A stretch of 64,000 nucleotides of DNA, from positions 558,001 to 622,000 of the forward strand of contig CAWCCQ010000004.1 in the NCBI GenBank assembly GCA_963794215.1, given 5' to 3'. Of this stretch, positions 8,625 through 17,774 are shown piece after piece. This DNA is from DATKRB01 sp963794215 (GTDB taxonomy: Bacteria; Actinomycetota; Acidimicrobiia; Acidimicrobiales; RAAP-2). The notes beneath the pieces are model-generated. The model was not told the origin of the DNA. It was given only the letters and a program-made list of their open reading frames with translations, and searched no databases. Position 1 is the first letter of the stretch, and the number at the start of each line of letters is the position of its first letter. Made by a program: the position numbers and the translations under genes.

Positions 8625-11097
8625 TCAGCCGATCACCCCGCTGGTGCGAAGCTCGGCGATCTGGTCAGGTCCGAGGCCCAGCTCTTGGAGGACGGCCACG
8701 GTGTGCTGGCCGATCGCCGGTGCCCCCTCGGCCCGAGTCGTCGAGCGCGAGAGCTGAAGGACCGGGGAGAGCCGCGTATGGCCCTCGAGGATGGGGTGGA
8801 CTACGTCGGTGACCATCCCGAGCGCCCTACCGAGACCGTTCTCATCCATCAGGACAGCGTGGGACGGGCCGGCAACCACCGCAGCGCACGCTACGTCGAC
8901 CTCTCCCAGAGCGGCCTCCCACCCGGCGGCAGCCGCGAGCGGAAGGCTTCTGCGAGCACGGTCGCCAGGGCGTCGTCGTGCTCCTGTCGTCCCGCGGGGA
9001 CTCGAAACGGGCGTCGTGCGTGATGGTCGATTTCCCCATCACACGTGTCAACGCGAGCCACTCGACTTGCGTGGTGACCGCCAGAAAGACCCAGCCGTCC
9101 GCGGTCTCATACAGGCGGTACAAGGCGCCAAAGCCGTGGAGCCCAGTGTCGGCCACGGGAAGGTGGGGACGGCCCTCGTACTCGATCATGTCCTCGGAGA
9201 GCACGTGGCTCATCGTCGAGAGCATCGTCGTCGCCACCGATTGACCGCCGTAGCCCCGAGCGCGAGCCAGGAGCCCGAGCAGGAGTCCGGTCGCCACGCC
9301 GATCCCTGAGAACCCATCCGCGTGGCCCATGGTGAGGTTGGCGCCACCGAGACGGTTGCCTCCCGCGTTGACCTCGTCGAGTGTGAGATCGGCACGTTCA
9401 GGTACCGACGAGCCGACGTTGCGACGGGCCATGCCCGAGCCGGCTCCGATCGTCGGTGCATATGCGGGCCGGTGTGCGTAGGGTCCGGTCGTGCCGAAGC
9501 CCGACGCGGTGTGATAGATGATGTCGGGGCGCGATGCTCGTAGCGTCGCCTCGTCGAGACCGATCCGCGCGGCGACGCCCGCGCGAAACGTGACCAGCGC
9601 GACGTCGCAACCCGTCGCGATCTCGCGGACCAGCTCCTGGCCTTCTGGTCGATTGATGTCGATGGGTGACGCTCTGTTTGCCCAGGAGAACCTTGACCGC
9701 TCCGACCTCGGGCATCGGCAGTTGCCAGCGGATGGGATCGCCGTCCAGTTGCTCGATCTTGATGACGCGGGCACCGAGGTCGGTGAGAAGGGTGGCACCG
9801 AAGGGTCCGGCGAAGAACGTGCCGAGCTCGAGAATTGTGACCCCGTGGAGCGGCAGACCAGTCCCCGATTGGCCCGCGGCGGCGCCGCGTCCGAGAGCGT
9901 CGGCGGGTGTCGTGGCATCGCTGAGGGCTTGCGTCCAGGTTGGCGCCCGCCGGTCGTCACCGTCGAGTTCGGGCACCGGGCGGTCGGCTCGGCCGGGCGT
10001 GTCCGACAGGGTGACGAGCGGCGCCACCTGGCGCACCACACCCCGCACGGCGTCGGTGACCTCCACGATGCGCCGGTCGTGGAGGAGTTGAGGATGCGAG
10101 AAGACCTCGCGGCCGTCGCGGAAGATCTCGGCGAAGACATCCGGATCATCGTCGAACACCTCTTGCCATTCGGCGACGGTTCGTGCCCGAATCGCCGCAG
10201 TGCCTTGTCGCGAAATGCCGCACGGCGCGTCAGGTCTTCGTCCTCCCACGCGCCTTGCCACTCGGGTCCGGCGAGATCGACAGACCGCAAGAACGCCTGA
10301 AACAGCTTGGGAGTCGCCTGGGAGAACTGCAACCAACGGCCGTCCGCCGACAACCGGATCATGAGGGCATAGGACATCCAGCTGTTCGGCACCTGGGTGC
10401 GGGGGTCGACAGGCGGCACTTCGGTGAAGGCGCCGGCGTAGCGTTTGGCGATCAGGCGGACCATCCAGTTGAACACGTCGTGTGCAGCGATCGCCGGCAC
10501 GAGCGTGGTATCGACCCGCTGACCGGTGCCACTGCGCGTCCGTTCGAAAAGGCCAGCGAGAATTCCCTGGATCGCGAGCTGCGCGGCGCTCCACGAACAA
10601 TAGGGGACAGAGGGGAAGGCGGGTCCGGGCCGGTCGACCAGCACCGTGAACTGGTCGAACCCTCCGATCTTCGCCAGCACGGTTCCCTCGTAGCCCTTCA
10701 GATCGGCGAGGGGCCCATCCCGTCCGAAGGCGGTGACCGAGGCGTAGACGAGTCGAGGGTTACTGGTCGCCAGCGTGTCATAGTCCAGGCCTAGACGTTC
10801 GACGACTCCGGGACGAAAGGCCTCGAAGACCACGTCCGCGTCCGCGGCGAGCGTGGCGGCGCATGCCGCTCCGGTCTCCTCGCGCAGATCGAGGGAAAGG
10901 CTCCTCGATCCCCTCGCCCACGCCGGCCATGCGGCAGCCGAGCGTAGGGAACATCCGCCCGGTGGCTCCACGATGATCACCTCGACGCCGTAGTCGGCGA
11001 GGAACTGCGCCACGACCATACCCACGAGGTTGGGGGACAAGACCATCGCTCGGATCCCCACAAGCGGGCCGTCGTTCAGGGCGTCACCGGTGGCCAT
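8625..11097 (-). pseudogene. Fused two-domain CaiB/BaiF family III CoA-transferase, about four frameshifts
   Basis: Reading from the ATG at 11097, a complete family III CoA-transferase domain (VGMVVAQFLADYGVEVIIVEPPGG…, LVYASVTAFGRDGP) is followed by a second one (VTILELGTFFAGPFGATLLTDLGARVIKIE…, IDINRPEGQELV, FGTTGPYAHRPAY) and a normal family end (LGPDQIAELRTSGVI). Frame changes occur near 10195, 9665 (a CCC run), 8990 and 8945. Joined, the protein is about 820 residues, which fits known double-domain CoA-transferases. Such enzymes move CoA between carboxylic acids in acyl-CoA catabolism, matching the thiolase and amidohydrolase neighbours. Indel errors are as likely as true decay. Confidence 0.75.
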
Positions 11098-11295
11098 CGA
11101 CTCATCATGGCGTGCTGGCCGACAACCAGCTACTCGGGACGTGGGTGGACAGCGCGCGACCACCGTGGCGTGGACAGACTACGGCGTCGCGCCTTCTGTC
11201 AGTATCCCGCCGATCAGTGCGAGAGACGCGGAGCGCTGGTTGACGGCGCTGGCAGTTGAGGGCCCGCCGAGCCGGTCTGGGCCGGGGTTCGGATG

Positions 11296-13863
11296 TCACT
11301 CGGCCCGCAGTATCGACGCGGTTGGCGTTCGCGCGGCCATGCGCCCCGGGATAGCCGCCACGATGTTTGTCAGCGCCAGGGTGCCGACGACGACGATCAC
11401 GAGCTGCAAGGCGGGAACGGTCGGCTGGGGGACGGCGTAGATCTCGCGAGCGAAGAGCACCCAAAGCCACCGACCGAGCGTGATGCCGACTGGTAGTCCC
11501 ACGATCAGCCCAGCGATGCCGATCACGGTCGCCTGCACAGCCACCGACGCCGAGACCTGGCCGCCGGTGAACCCGAGCGATTTCAAGAGCGCCAGGTCCC
11601 GACGGCGTCGTCGCACCGACGCGACCAGGGTGAGACCGAGAGCGACCACCGCCGCAGCGGCGAGGCTTCCGGCGAGCAGGGCGGGCGTGGCCCCCATCGA
11701 GCGGTAGTTCACGATCTCTGCTGGCAAGAGGTCAGAGGCGACCAGGACCGTGTCGCCCGCACCGTCGCCGTTGGGCGCCCGGGTGAAGGCTCGGTTGCCG
11801 GCTACGGCGACCCGTCGTATATCTGACTGGGCGGCAGCTCGATTCAGCCCTCCGCGCATCTGGACGAAAACGAATTCTGGACCGTCGAGGGTGGGGTCGG
11901 GACTTGCCTTCAGGGCCTGGAGGAACGAGGCGGGAATGATCCCGACGGGCACGAGCGCGCCGGCGCCCATGGAGGTGTGGTCACCCTCGGAGCTGGGGAA
12001 GCCGATAGCAGGCATTGTGGCGGTGCCAACCACCTCGAGCACCGTCGGCGGAACGTAATAGGGGGCGTTGGCTTTGCTTCCGTAGGTGACGGTGACGGTT
12101 CCACCCACATGGGTGTGAAGGTCCTTCATGGTGGCCGCGCCAAGGACGATCTGGTGGTCGCCTTGCAGGCCGTGGCCCGACAAGATGACGGGCTGCACTG
12201 TGGCATCGGCCCGTTCGAAGAGGGACGGGACGATCTCCCCGTTGATCTCCGGGTCGGCGATCGTCACATCGGAGTGGGCGGCCACCTTGGCGTCGTGGTC
12301 CAAGAGCGTGACCGCCTGGGGTGGGACATCGGGGCCGCTCTCCGAGAACAACGCGTAAGTCCAGTTCCAGCCGTAGAGGGCAGGGCGCGAGACGAGGGTG
12401 TGCAACCCGCTGCCGAACGTGAGGGTGGCGACCACCACAACGACGGCCAGGGCCGTGCCGAACAGCACCGAACGCACCGGCACGGCCCGTCGTCCGGTTC
12501 CGGGTTCGAGGGCGAATCGCAACCCGGCGACCGCGGGCGCCGGCAGACCGGCTTCCGCGGCAGAGTGGGCCAGGATCCCACGGCGCCCTACCGGCGGCGC
12601 TCGCAGGCCAGTGCGACCGTGGGGCACGACACGCCGACCTACCGCGACCGACAAAGCGCCGAGCGTCACGAGGATGACCACCGCTCCCCATCCGAGGACG
12701 GTCCAGTCGGCGGCAACCCCTCCGTCGGGGTAGACGGAGCGTACGGGGCCAATCGGGCCGAACGGTGACAGCGCCGTGGCCACGCCTAGGGCGAGCAGCG
12801 CGCCGAGGATCATCGACCCAAGGGTGCCGACGAGACCGTCGTTTAGGACCACGGCGGGCCCGGCACCGATGGCCCGGAGCACGTCGAGGTCAGCGACGCC
12901 GGTCCTGAGGGTGCGGGCGATGGCCTGCCCGCCCACCGCCAAAGTGGCTAGCAAGGCGATGATCCCAAACACCCCGAGCGCGATCGATTCGGGGCGGATG
13001 GCCCGGTCCGCCTTCGCCGCCACCAGTGAGGTGACGTGGTCTTGGACGGTTGCGCCCGGAGGGATCAGGTGTTCGAACCCCCGTTCCACGGCGGCGACGT
13101 CTTGCCCGCCGTGCGCCGTCTGGATTGCGTAGTAGGTGGCGAAGGTCATTCCCCGCGCCACGAGGGTGTCAGTGAGCGCGGGCGTGAACAGGGCGAACGT
13201 TGGGTACTGGTCGACCTGGTCCTGAATGACGCTGTCGCTGAACTGCACCACTCCTACCAATGTGGCGTCCACCCGGATCGTTGGTATCTCCTTTCCGGTG
13301 GCGAAGCCGGGCGACCCGATCTGGCGAGCGGTGTAGAAGCCGAAGGGGACGACCTCGCCGACGTGCCAACCGGCGAAGTGGGCACCCGCTGGCGTGGTGA
13401 CGAACTGATCAGGCCGGGTCCGATCGGCCATCGTGCCCTCGATCACGCCCGGACGGTCGACGTTGAACGACAGCCCGTCGACGCTTCCCACCACGGTCAC
13501 GTTCGACAGCGTCGACACGTCGGGAGCGCCTCGTGGTCCCAATGGCAGGCCGAAAGGCTGGACCCAGCTCTCCACCCGCGTTACGTCGGGCAGGTGCCTG
13601 ATCGCCGTGGTGAGACTGGCCGAGTAACCGCCCGTCGAGCTGGCCCCGTTTCCCGGAGGAAACACCGCGATGGTCAGGTCCGAGGGGTTGGTGCTGGCCA
13701 GGAACGTGGTGAATGACGACTGGGTGCGGCGGGCAGCAGCGATCGACGCCATCGACAGTCCGCCCATCACGCCCACCGTCAGGACCACGGCGAGGTAGGT
13801 GGGCCACCGCCGGCCAAAGGTCGCCCCGAACCGGTAGGAGACGACGCGTGCGACCTCTCTCAC
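11296..13863 (-). CDS. Large FtsX-type ABC transporter permease (two MacB/FtsX repeats), orphan
   Basis: An intact 855-residue membrane protein. I chose the GTG at 13863 (VREVARVVSYRFGATFGRRW) because GGAGG lies 11 nt upstream and the first transmembrane helix (YLAVVLTVGVMGGLSM) follows soon after. The layout is TM1, a long extracytoplasmic region, three helices, a second extracytoplasmic region, and three C-terminal helices (LAGSLAAAAVVALGLTLVASVRRRR… RIAARTP-like end). This is the duplicated FtsX permease topology of macrolide/lipoprotein-type exporters. No ATPase gene is adjacent; the nearest MacB-like ATPase is at 56.5 kb, so a partner is not shown. Confidence 0.85.
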   Translation of the reverse strand: MREVARVVSYRFGATFGRRWPTYLAVVLTVGVMGGLSMASIAAARRTQSSFTTFLASTNPSDLTIAVFPPGNGASSTGGYSASLTTAIRHLPDVTRVESWVQPFGLPLGPRGAPDVSTLSNVTVVGSVDGLSFNVDRPGVIEGTMADRTRPDQFVTTPAGAHFAGWHVGEVVPFGFYTARQIGSPGFATGKEIPTIRVDATLVGVVQFSDSVIQDQVDQYPTFALFTPALTDTLVARGMTFATYYAIQTAHGGQDVAAVERGFEHLIPPGATVQDHVTSLVAAKADRAIRPESIALGVFGIIALLATLAVGGQAIARTLRTGVADLDVLRAIGAGPAVVLNDGLVGTLGSMILGALLALGVATALSPFGPIGPVRSVYPDGGVAADWTVLGWGAVVILVTLGALSVAVGRRVVPHGRTGLRAPPVGRRGILAHSAAEAGLPAPAVAGLRFALEPGTGRRAVPVRSVLFGTALAVVVVVATLTFGSGLHTLVSRPALYGWNWTYALFSESGPDVPPQAVTLLDHDAKVAAHSDVTIADPEINGEIVPSLFERADATVQPVILSGHGLQGDHQIVLGAATMKDLHTHVGGTVTVTYGSKANAPYYVPPTVLEVVGTATMPAIGFPSSEGDHTSMGAGALVPVGIIPASFLQALKASPDPTLDGPEFVFVQMRGGLNRAAAQSDIRRVAVAGNRAFTRAPNGDGAGDTVLVASDLLPAEIVNYRSMGATPALLAGSLAAAAVVALGLTLVASVRRRRRDLALLKSLGFTGGQVSASVAVQATVIGIAGLIVGLPVGITLGRWLWVLFAREIYAVPQPTVPALQLVIVVVGTLALTNIVAAIPGRMAARTPTASILRAE

Positions 13864-14452
13864 TTGACCAGGGACCTCCGGAGACTGCAAGTGTCCAAAG
13901 TCTGGCCGGTCAGTCGAAGGCCGTCGAGAGAGGTGGCCCGCCCACGTCGCCCTGGTACTAGTACCCCATCGGCGCCCGCGGAGCCACGACCCGGTCTCGC
14001 CAGATCGACGTGCACCGCGTGCGGAGGCAAGCCGTGGCAAGGCCGGAAAGCTCGTCTGAGAAGTGACTCGGGTCCGCGGTACGTCTGGGGTGCTCATTGT
14101 CGAGGCCCGCAGACCCCCCGACGGGCGGACCGACGAAGCATCAATCCGGTGTTCTCGTGCGAATGAGCTGCTCTTGGCGGCGGTCGAGAAGGCAGAGTCA
14201 CCCCGATTGGGTGAGGAAATGAACTCACGTCCGCGATAGCTTCACGCGCTCATTCGTCACGTGGGGCGGACACACATGACGCTCATGTCCTAACGTCGGG
14301 GAACTGATACTTCGTGCTCCGATTGTCCCCATTGGGCTAGGACGGCAGATGTGATTTGGAAGAGCACTCACCATGCTTGAGGGATCCGCACAGGGGCGCG
14401 CCGAGCACCGAGCTGGGCTGGACGCCACGCGGGGAAGCGATGACGGTCGGCT
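13864..14452. other. Intergenic region upstream of the repeat/RDD operon
   Basis: About 590 bases with no convincing gene. The first part is the leader of the divergent FtsX permease. The rest holds the palindromic box at 14198 with a -10 at 14237, and further on the sequence CCTAACGTCG at 14288, which resembles the -10 of the box upstream of 15681. Confidence 0.5.
14198..14242 (+). promoter_or_regulatory. TCACCC-N5-GGGTGA box with TAGCTT -10 (repeat/RDD operon)
   Basis: The box is perfect at 14198-14214. The hexamer TAGCTT (TANNNT) starts 22 bp after it, at 14237. The start codon is far away (14453), so a leader of about 200 nt is implied. Confidence 0.6.
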
Positions 14453-14962
14453 GTGAGTCGGAATCCTGTAACCGAGCATGTCGATCACTTGGCACAGTCG
14501 ATCGCTGCGCGGGTAGTCAACTCAATCCTCGAAGCAGTTGACATCGGCGGGCTCCTTGAGCGTATCGACATCAATGCACTCGTCGAACGCATCGATGTTG
14601 ACGCGGTCGTCGGGCGGATCGACATTGACGCGGTCGTCGGGCGGATCGACATTGACGCGGTGGTCGAACGGATCGACCTAGACGCGGTCGTCGGGCGGAT
14701 CGACATTGACGCCGTAATCGAACGTATCGATGTTGACGCGGTCGTCGGACACAGCGATGTTGGTTCGTTGATCGCCCGGTCGACCACCAGTGTGATGGTC
14801 GACGTGCTCGAAGTCGTGCGCGCTCAGGGAGTGGGCCTGGACGATTTCTTCAATCGTTGGGTGAACCGAATTCTCCGACGAAATCCCGAAGACGGCTCGC
14901 CTGGCCCCGCGCTGCTCCTGGTCGCCGGGGCACCGAGTCGCATAGACGAGCGCCAGCCCTAA
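14453..14962 (+). CDS. RIDxDA tandem-repeat protein, partner of the RDD membrane protein
   Basis: A 169-residue protein whose residues 25-100 are seven to eight copies of an 11-residue unit of the form (V/L)(V/L)xRID(I/V/L)(D/N)A(L/V), followed by VMVDVLEVVRAQGVGLDDFFNRWVNRILRR. In many actinobacteria this repeat region and tail are fused in front of an RDD domain; here the RDD domain is a separate gene starting inside the stop (TAATG). The unit looks amphipathic and may form a membrane-edge or self-assembling helix stack; that is inference. Start is GTG at 14453. Confidence 0.75.
   Translation: MSRNPVTEHVDHLAQSIAARVVNSILEAVDIGGLLERIDINALVERIDVDAVVGRIDIDAVVGRIDIDAVVERIDLDAVVGRIDIDAVIERIDVDAVVGHSDVGSLIARSTTSVMVDVLEVVRAQGVGLDDFFNRWVNRILRRNPEDGSPGPALLLVAGAPSRIDERQP
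14540..14760 (+). repeat. 33-bp in-gene tandem repeats
   Basis: The 11-residue units are nearly identical at the DNA level (for example GACGCGGTCGTCGGGCGG followed by ATCGACATT repeats with few changes), so recent slippage or gene conversion is likely. Repeat number could vary between strains. Confidence 0.8.
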
Positions 14963-15570
14963 TGGGACAGGCACCGATTGCAACCCTGAGCGAAGGTCGT
15001 CAAGGCAACTATGCCGGTGTGGTCACTCGGGGCGCTGCACTCGCCGTCGACCTTGCCGCGATTTGGGGCATCTATGCGCTCGGGGTCTACGCGGCGTCGT
15101 TAGCTTGGCAATTGATCACCGGAAAGGGCTTTTCGATCAACCACGACCAGGTGGCAGCGACGCTCGTTCTCGTCGCGTGGTCGTTGGTGTACTTCTCTTA
15201 CCAGTGGACGGTCGGAGGCCGGACCCTCGGTATGGCTTTGTTCGGCTTGCGACTGGTGAAGAAGGACGGTCAGGCGGTGACTGGGCGTTGGGCGGTGCTC
15301 CGGGCTGTCGCCCTGCATGTGAGCCTCTCCTTCTTGCTCATTGGAGCACTGTGGATCCTGGTCCAGCGCCAGCGTCGGGCGTTGCACGACCTGATCGCCG
15401 GGACGGCTGTCGTCTATTCCTGGGACGCGCGTGCTGCCCGATTGCGCTGGCTCGCTGATCGACGGGCGGTGCCCTCGCTGGTGCCCCGCGTTCCGGGGCG
15501 TTCCGGGCTGCCACCGCCAGCATTAGGCATTGTCGAGAGCACCGACGGGGCAGTTACCACTACCCAATGA
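14962..15570 (+). CDS. RDD family integral membrane protein
   Basis: A 202-residue protein starting at the ATG that overlaps the upstream stop (TAATG). It has an RDD-type N-terminus (YAGVVTRGAALAVDLAAIWGIYALG), a second helix (VAATLVLVAWSLVYFSYQWT), the family motif GGRTLGMALFGLRLVKKDG, a third helix, and QRRALHDLIAGTAVVYSWD. RDD proteins are small membrane proteins of unclear role, some linked to ion tolerance. Translational coupling to the repeat protein indicates they work together, as does their fusion in other genomes. Confidence 0.85.
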   Translation: MGQAPIATLSEGRQGNYAGVVTRGAALAVDLAAIWGIYALGVYAASLAWQLITGKGFSINHDQVAATLVLVAWSLVYFSYQWTVGGRTLGMALFGLRLVKKDGQAVTGRWAVLRAVALHVSLSFLLIGALWILVQRQRRALHDLIAGTAVVYSWDARAARLRWLADRRAVPSLVPRVPGRSGLPPPALGIVESTDGAVTTTQ

Positions 15571-15592
15571 TCGCGGTGGGCAGGCCCCGATT

Positions 15593-15637
15593 TCACCCAG
15601 ACCGGGTGACATTTCTACGCTCGATCGGCCCTAACGT
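15593..15637 (+). promoter_or_regulatory. TCACCC-N5-GGGTGA box with TAACGT -10 (DUF7144 gene)
   Basis: Perfect box at 15593-15609 and TAACGT at 15632, exactly 22 bp later. A start site near 15644 would give a leader of about 37 nt before the ATG at 15681. Confidence 0.72.
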
Positions 15638-15680
15638 CGAGGCCACACGGGGATGGCATTAGATCGATGAGGAGACACCC

Positions 15681-16106
15681 ATGGCGACACGGTACGAGGA
15701 TCGCGGAATAGGTTGGCGCATTTTCGCCGGCATCATGCTCATGCTTGTGGGATTTTTCAATTTCATCGACGGGATCGTAGCTATCGTCAATCCCAAATAC
15801 CTATACTTTTACTCCACTCCAAATGGTGATGGCACCGCAACGGTGCATCATCTGGTTTTCGGAAGCGTGAACGCTTGGGGTTGGGCTATTTTGATCCTCG
15901 GGATCATCCAGGTTCTCGCGGCGTTCGCTATCTTCGGTGGCTTCGGCTGGGCCGCGATCGTCGGTATTACGGTGGCCGTGTGTAACTCGATCGCTCAGAT
16001 ATTGTGGATCGGCGTCTACCCCTGGTGGTCGATCCTCGCAATCCTTATCGATATACTCGTCATTTATGGGCTGGCAGTATACGGATTTAGCCCCGCTTCC
16101 GAATGA
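15681..16106 (+). CDS. DUF7144-type four-helix membrane protein
   Basis: A 141-residue membrane protein with a GAGGAG site before the ATG. Four predicted helices: IFAGIMLMLVGFFNFIDGIVAI, WGWAILILGIIQVLAAFAIF, WAAIVGITVAVCNSIAQIL, and WWSILAILIDILVIYGLAVYG. This matches the DUF7144 family, common in actinobacteria and of unknown function. GC content drops here relative to the flanks. It ends before a strong terminator and has its own promoter box, so it is a single-gene transcript. Confidence 0.8.
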   Translation: MATRYEDRGIGWRIFAGIMLMLVGFFNFIDGIVAIVNPKYLYFYSTPNGDGTATVHHLVFGSVNAWGWAILILGIIQVLAAFAIFGGFGWAAIVGITVAVCNSIAQILWIGVYPWWSILAILIDILVIYGLAVYGFSPASE

Positions 16107-16111
16107 CCATG

Positions 16112-16139
16112 GTCCCCCCGTACGCCGGTACGGGGGGAC
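16112..16139 (+). terminator. Perfect 12-bp GC-rich hairpin after DUF7144
   Basis: Arms 16112-16123 (GTCCCCCCGTAC) and 16128-16139 are exact complements with loop GCCG, 5 nt after the stop. No T-run follows. Confidence 0.75.
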
Positions 16140-16397
16140 GTCCCGTGATCAAGCGGAAAGACCACCCACCATACGGACGATTCAAGCGGACTGAGGTCTA
16201 GCGACGAGGTGGGGCGGGCCCGAGGCTGGCCAGTGCCCGCCTCAGTGATTGACATCAGGGTCGCCCTCAGCAGTACCTTGGCGGGCTGGAGGGGCGGTCG
16301 CCCTTCGAGCTCGTGCTAGCCGGTTGTCACCCCGAACGCGTGGCTCCCTGGTGAGAAGCTTTGGGAGCTCGTCCATCGCCTTTCCGGCTGAAATTGT

Positions 16398-16442
16398 TCA
16401 CCCCACTGGGGTGACGCCAGTTCCTGATGAACCTTCCATCAT
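16398..16442 (+). promoter_or_regulatory. TCACCC-N5-GGGTGA box with CATCAT at the -10 position
   Basis: Perfect box at 16398-16414. At the 22-bp spacing the hexamer is CATCAT, a one-base departure from TANNNT. It faces the hypothetical gene at 16564. Confidence 0.5.
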
Positions 16443-16517
16443 GGATCTTCCCGCTGTCGCTCGAGCGTCCTTAAGAACTCGAGCTTCATCGAGGAAGAGG
16501 AGTGCCTAGTCACCCGT

Positions 16518-16549
16518 AAGCGCACAAGCGCACAAGCGCACAAGTGCAT
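16518..16549 (+). repeat. 8-bp tandem repeat AAGCGCAC
   Basis: Three exact copies and one degenerate copy (AAGTGCAT) lie 15 nt before the ATG of the 16564 gene, in its leader. Could be a slippage site tuning expression. Confidence 0.7.
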
Positions 16550-16563
16550 CGGAGACGGAAGCC

Positions 16564-16980
16564 ATGTTGAGGAGAAAGCAAGGGCGTGCGGTTCTTAGAG
16601 CGCAAATCTCGGCGCTTCTCGAGGACTTGGGTCCGACGGCGCAAGCCGTCGCAAACAATCTAGAGGCTGTAGGCATCACAGGTGTCCCTCACAGCGGTTC
16701 GGATTGCGCGGTAGCCCGCTATATCAACGCGGTCGTGGGGCCTGATAACCGGCTTCGCAAGGTCGCGGTAGGACGTTACGCGGTGACGGTCGTGGGTAAG
16801 CGCTGGTGCACGTTGGCGGTAGTGGCACCGATTCCGGAGCAACTCCGTCACTTCATTGTCCGCTTTGACCGCCACGAATACCCCCAACTCATCGTGCCTC
16901 AACGGAACCCATCTGAGTACTCGAATACCTCTGAGTCCCGCTCGGGGCCAGCCGACTATGGGGTCAACGATTGGGACTGA
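16564..16980 (+). CDS. Hypothetical protein
   Basis: A 138-residue soluble protein preceded by GGAGACGGAAGCC. I do not recognise the family. The first half (LRAQISALLEDLGPTAQAVANNLEAVGITG, then DCAVARYINAVVG) looks helical; the second has a strand-rich stretch (YAVTVVGKRWCTLAVVAPIPEQLRHFIVRFDRHEYPQL), and the tail is Ser/Asn-rich. Codon use is less GC-biased than the flanking catabolic genes. It follows a copy of the palindromic box at 16398, which suggests membership of the stress-type set. Confidence 0.55.
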   Translation: MLRRKQGRAVLRAQISALLEDLGPTAQAVANNLEAVGITGVPHSGSDCAVARYINAVVGPDNRLRKVAVGRYAVTVVGKRWCTLAVVAPIPEQLRHFIVRFDRHEYPQLIVPQRNPSEYSNTSESRSGPADYGVNDWD

Positions 16981-17009
16981 CATGACTGAGCTTGCGGACA
17001 GGTCAGTCG

Positions 17010-17234
17010 CGAACGCTGAGTATGTTGGAGCTCGGATGGGGATGGGCCGAGCGTCCAGGGCGTACGCTCAGTCAGGTGATCCAATTGCAATTGGGGCTTA
17101 CGTCGGTGGTAACGACAAGTTTGACGTTGCGTCGCCGGTTTGCACAGTCATATGCCGTTCAGAATGCGAAGGATTACGCGATGCTCTCCGCGGCAGTCAA
17201 GGAGGGTCGGATCGACGTTCGGGTCGGGGTGTAA
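17010..17234 (+). pseudogene. C-terminal remnant of a DUF2252-family protein
   Basis: Frame 2 gives GRASRAYAQSGDPIAIGAYVG then GNDKFDVA, and after a shift near 17130 frame 3 gives RRFAQSYAVQNAKDYAML then SAAVKEGRIDV and a stop. Together this is the typical end of DUF2252 proteins (ARAHARSGD… FA..YADQ...DY..L..AV..GR). The first 80 percent of the gene is missing, so this is a truncated relic. Confidence 0.6.
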
Positions 17235-17387
17235 TGTCGGAGGACAGGTCCCACTGTTCGACCAGGGGGCTCTATGCCTAGAGGGTGAGCTTTTGGGCTG
17301 GGTGATTGAGCTTGTCAACCGATCTCCAGCGAGAGCGCGAGAAGTGTCGGGGTAACGGAAGAAAGACAGCGAAGAAAGTCGGATACC

Positions 17388-17642
17388 ATGACCAAATCGG
17401 CCTCGTTGGCCAAGACGATCGGAGCGGAGGCCGCGGTCGGATCGCTGGGCCCACTCGTCCTAATGGTCATCCTGGTGCAGAGGTATTCTCGAAAAAGAGC
17501 TCTTCGATTGCTGCGTCGAGTTGCCCTCCGCATCGACGATGCAGTAGTCGCAGTGGCGGGGGAACTCGACGAGATACGCCGCCCTATATCTTGGGACGAG
17601 GTGCTCGTGTGGGTCATGGAGCTCCTGGCAACCGACGACTGA
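17388..17642 (+). CDS. Hypothetical single-pass membrane protein
   Basis: An 84-residue ORF with one hydrophobic segment (VGSLGPLVLMVILVQRY), then a basic stretch (SRKRALRLLRRVALR) and an acidic end. No family recognised and only a weak ribosome binding site. The positive-inside pattern after the helix supports a real small membrane protein. Confidence 0.4.
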   Translation: MTKSASLAKTIGAEAAVGSLGPLVLMVILVQRYSRKRALRLLRRVALRIDDAVVAVAGELDEIRRPISWDEVLVWVMELLATDD

Positions 17643-17685
17643 TGTGCTGAGGCTCATCGTGGGGGATGGGCCACGTCGGGGTGCA

Positions 17686-17730
17686 TCCCCCGCGTTGGGT
17701 GAGGCTGAGGTGTCGGTCGCTCTCTAAGGT
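17686..17730 (+). promoter_or_regulatory. Palindromic box (one mismatch) with TAAGGT -10 (channel gene)
   Basis: TCCCCC-N5-GGGTGA at 17686-17702, then TAAGGT at 17725, exactly 22 bp on. The predicted start site falls at about 17737, next to a GTG at 17739, so the transcript may be leaderless or nearly so. Confidence 0.68.
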
Positions 17731-17774
17731 GCCGAACTGTGACGAATGTCCCGCCTCACAGTGAGGTCATTCCG

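Noticed and set aside
14540..14760. 33-bp regular repeats as a CRISPR array
   Set aside because: The units are contiguous without variable spacers and stay in frame as protein repeats.
16511..16527. TCACCC-like sequence upstream of 16564 as a second box
   Set aside because: The right arm does not match; the better box is at 16398.
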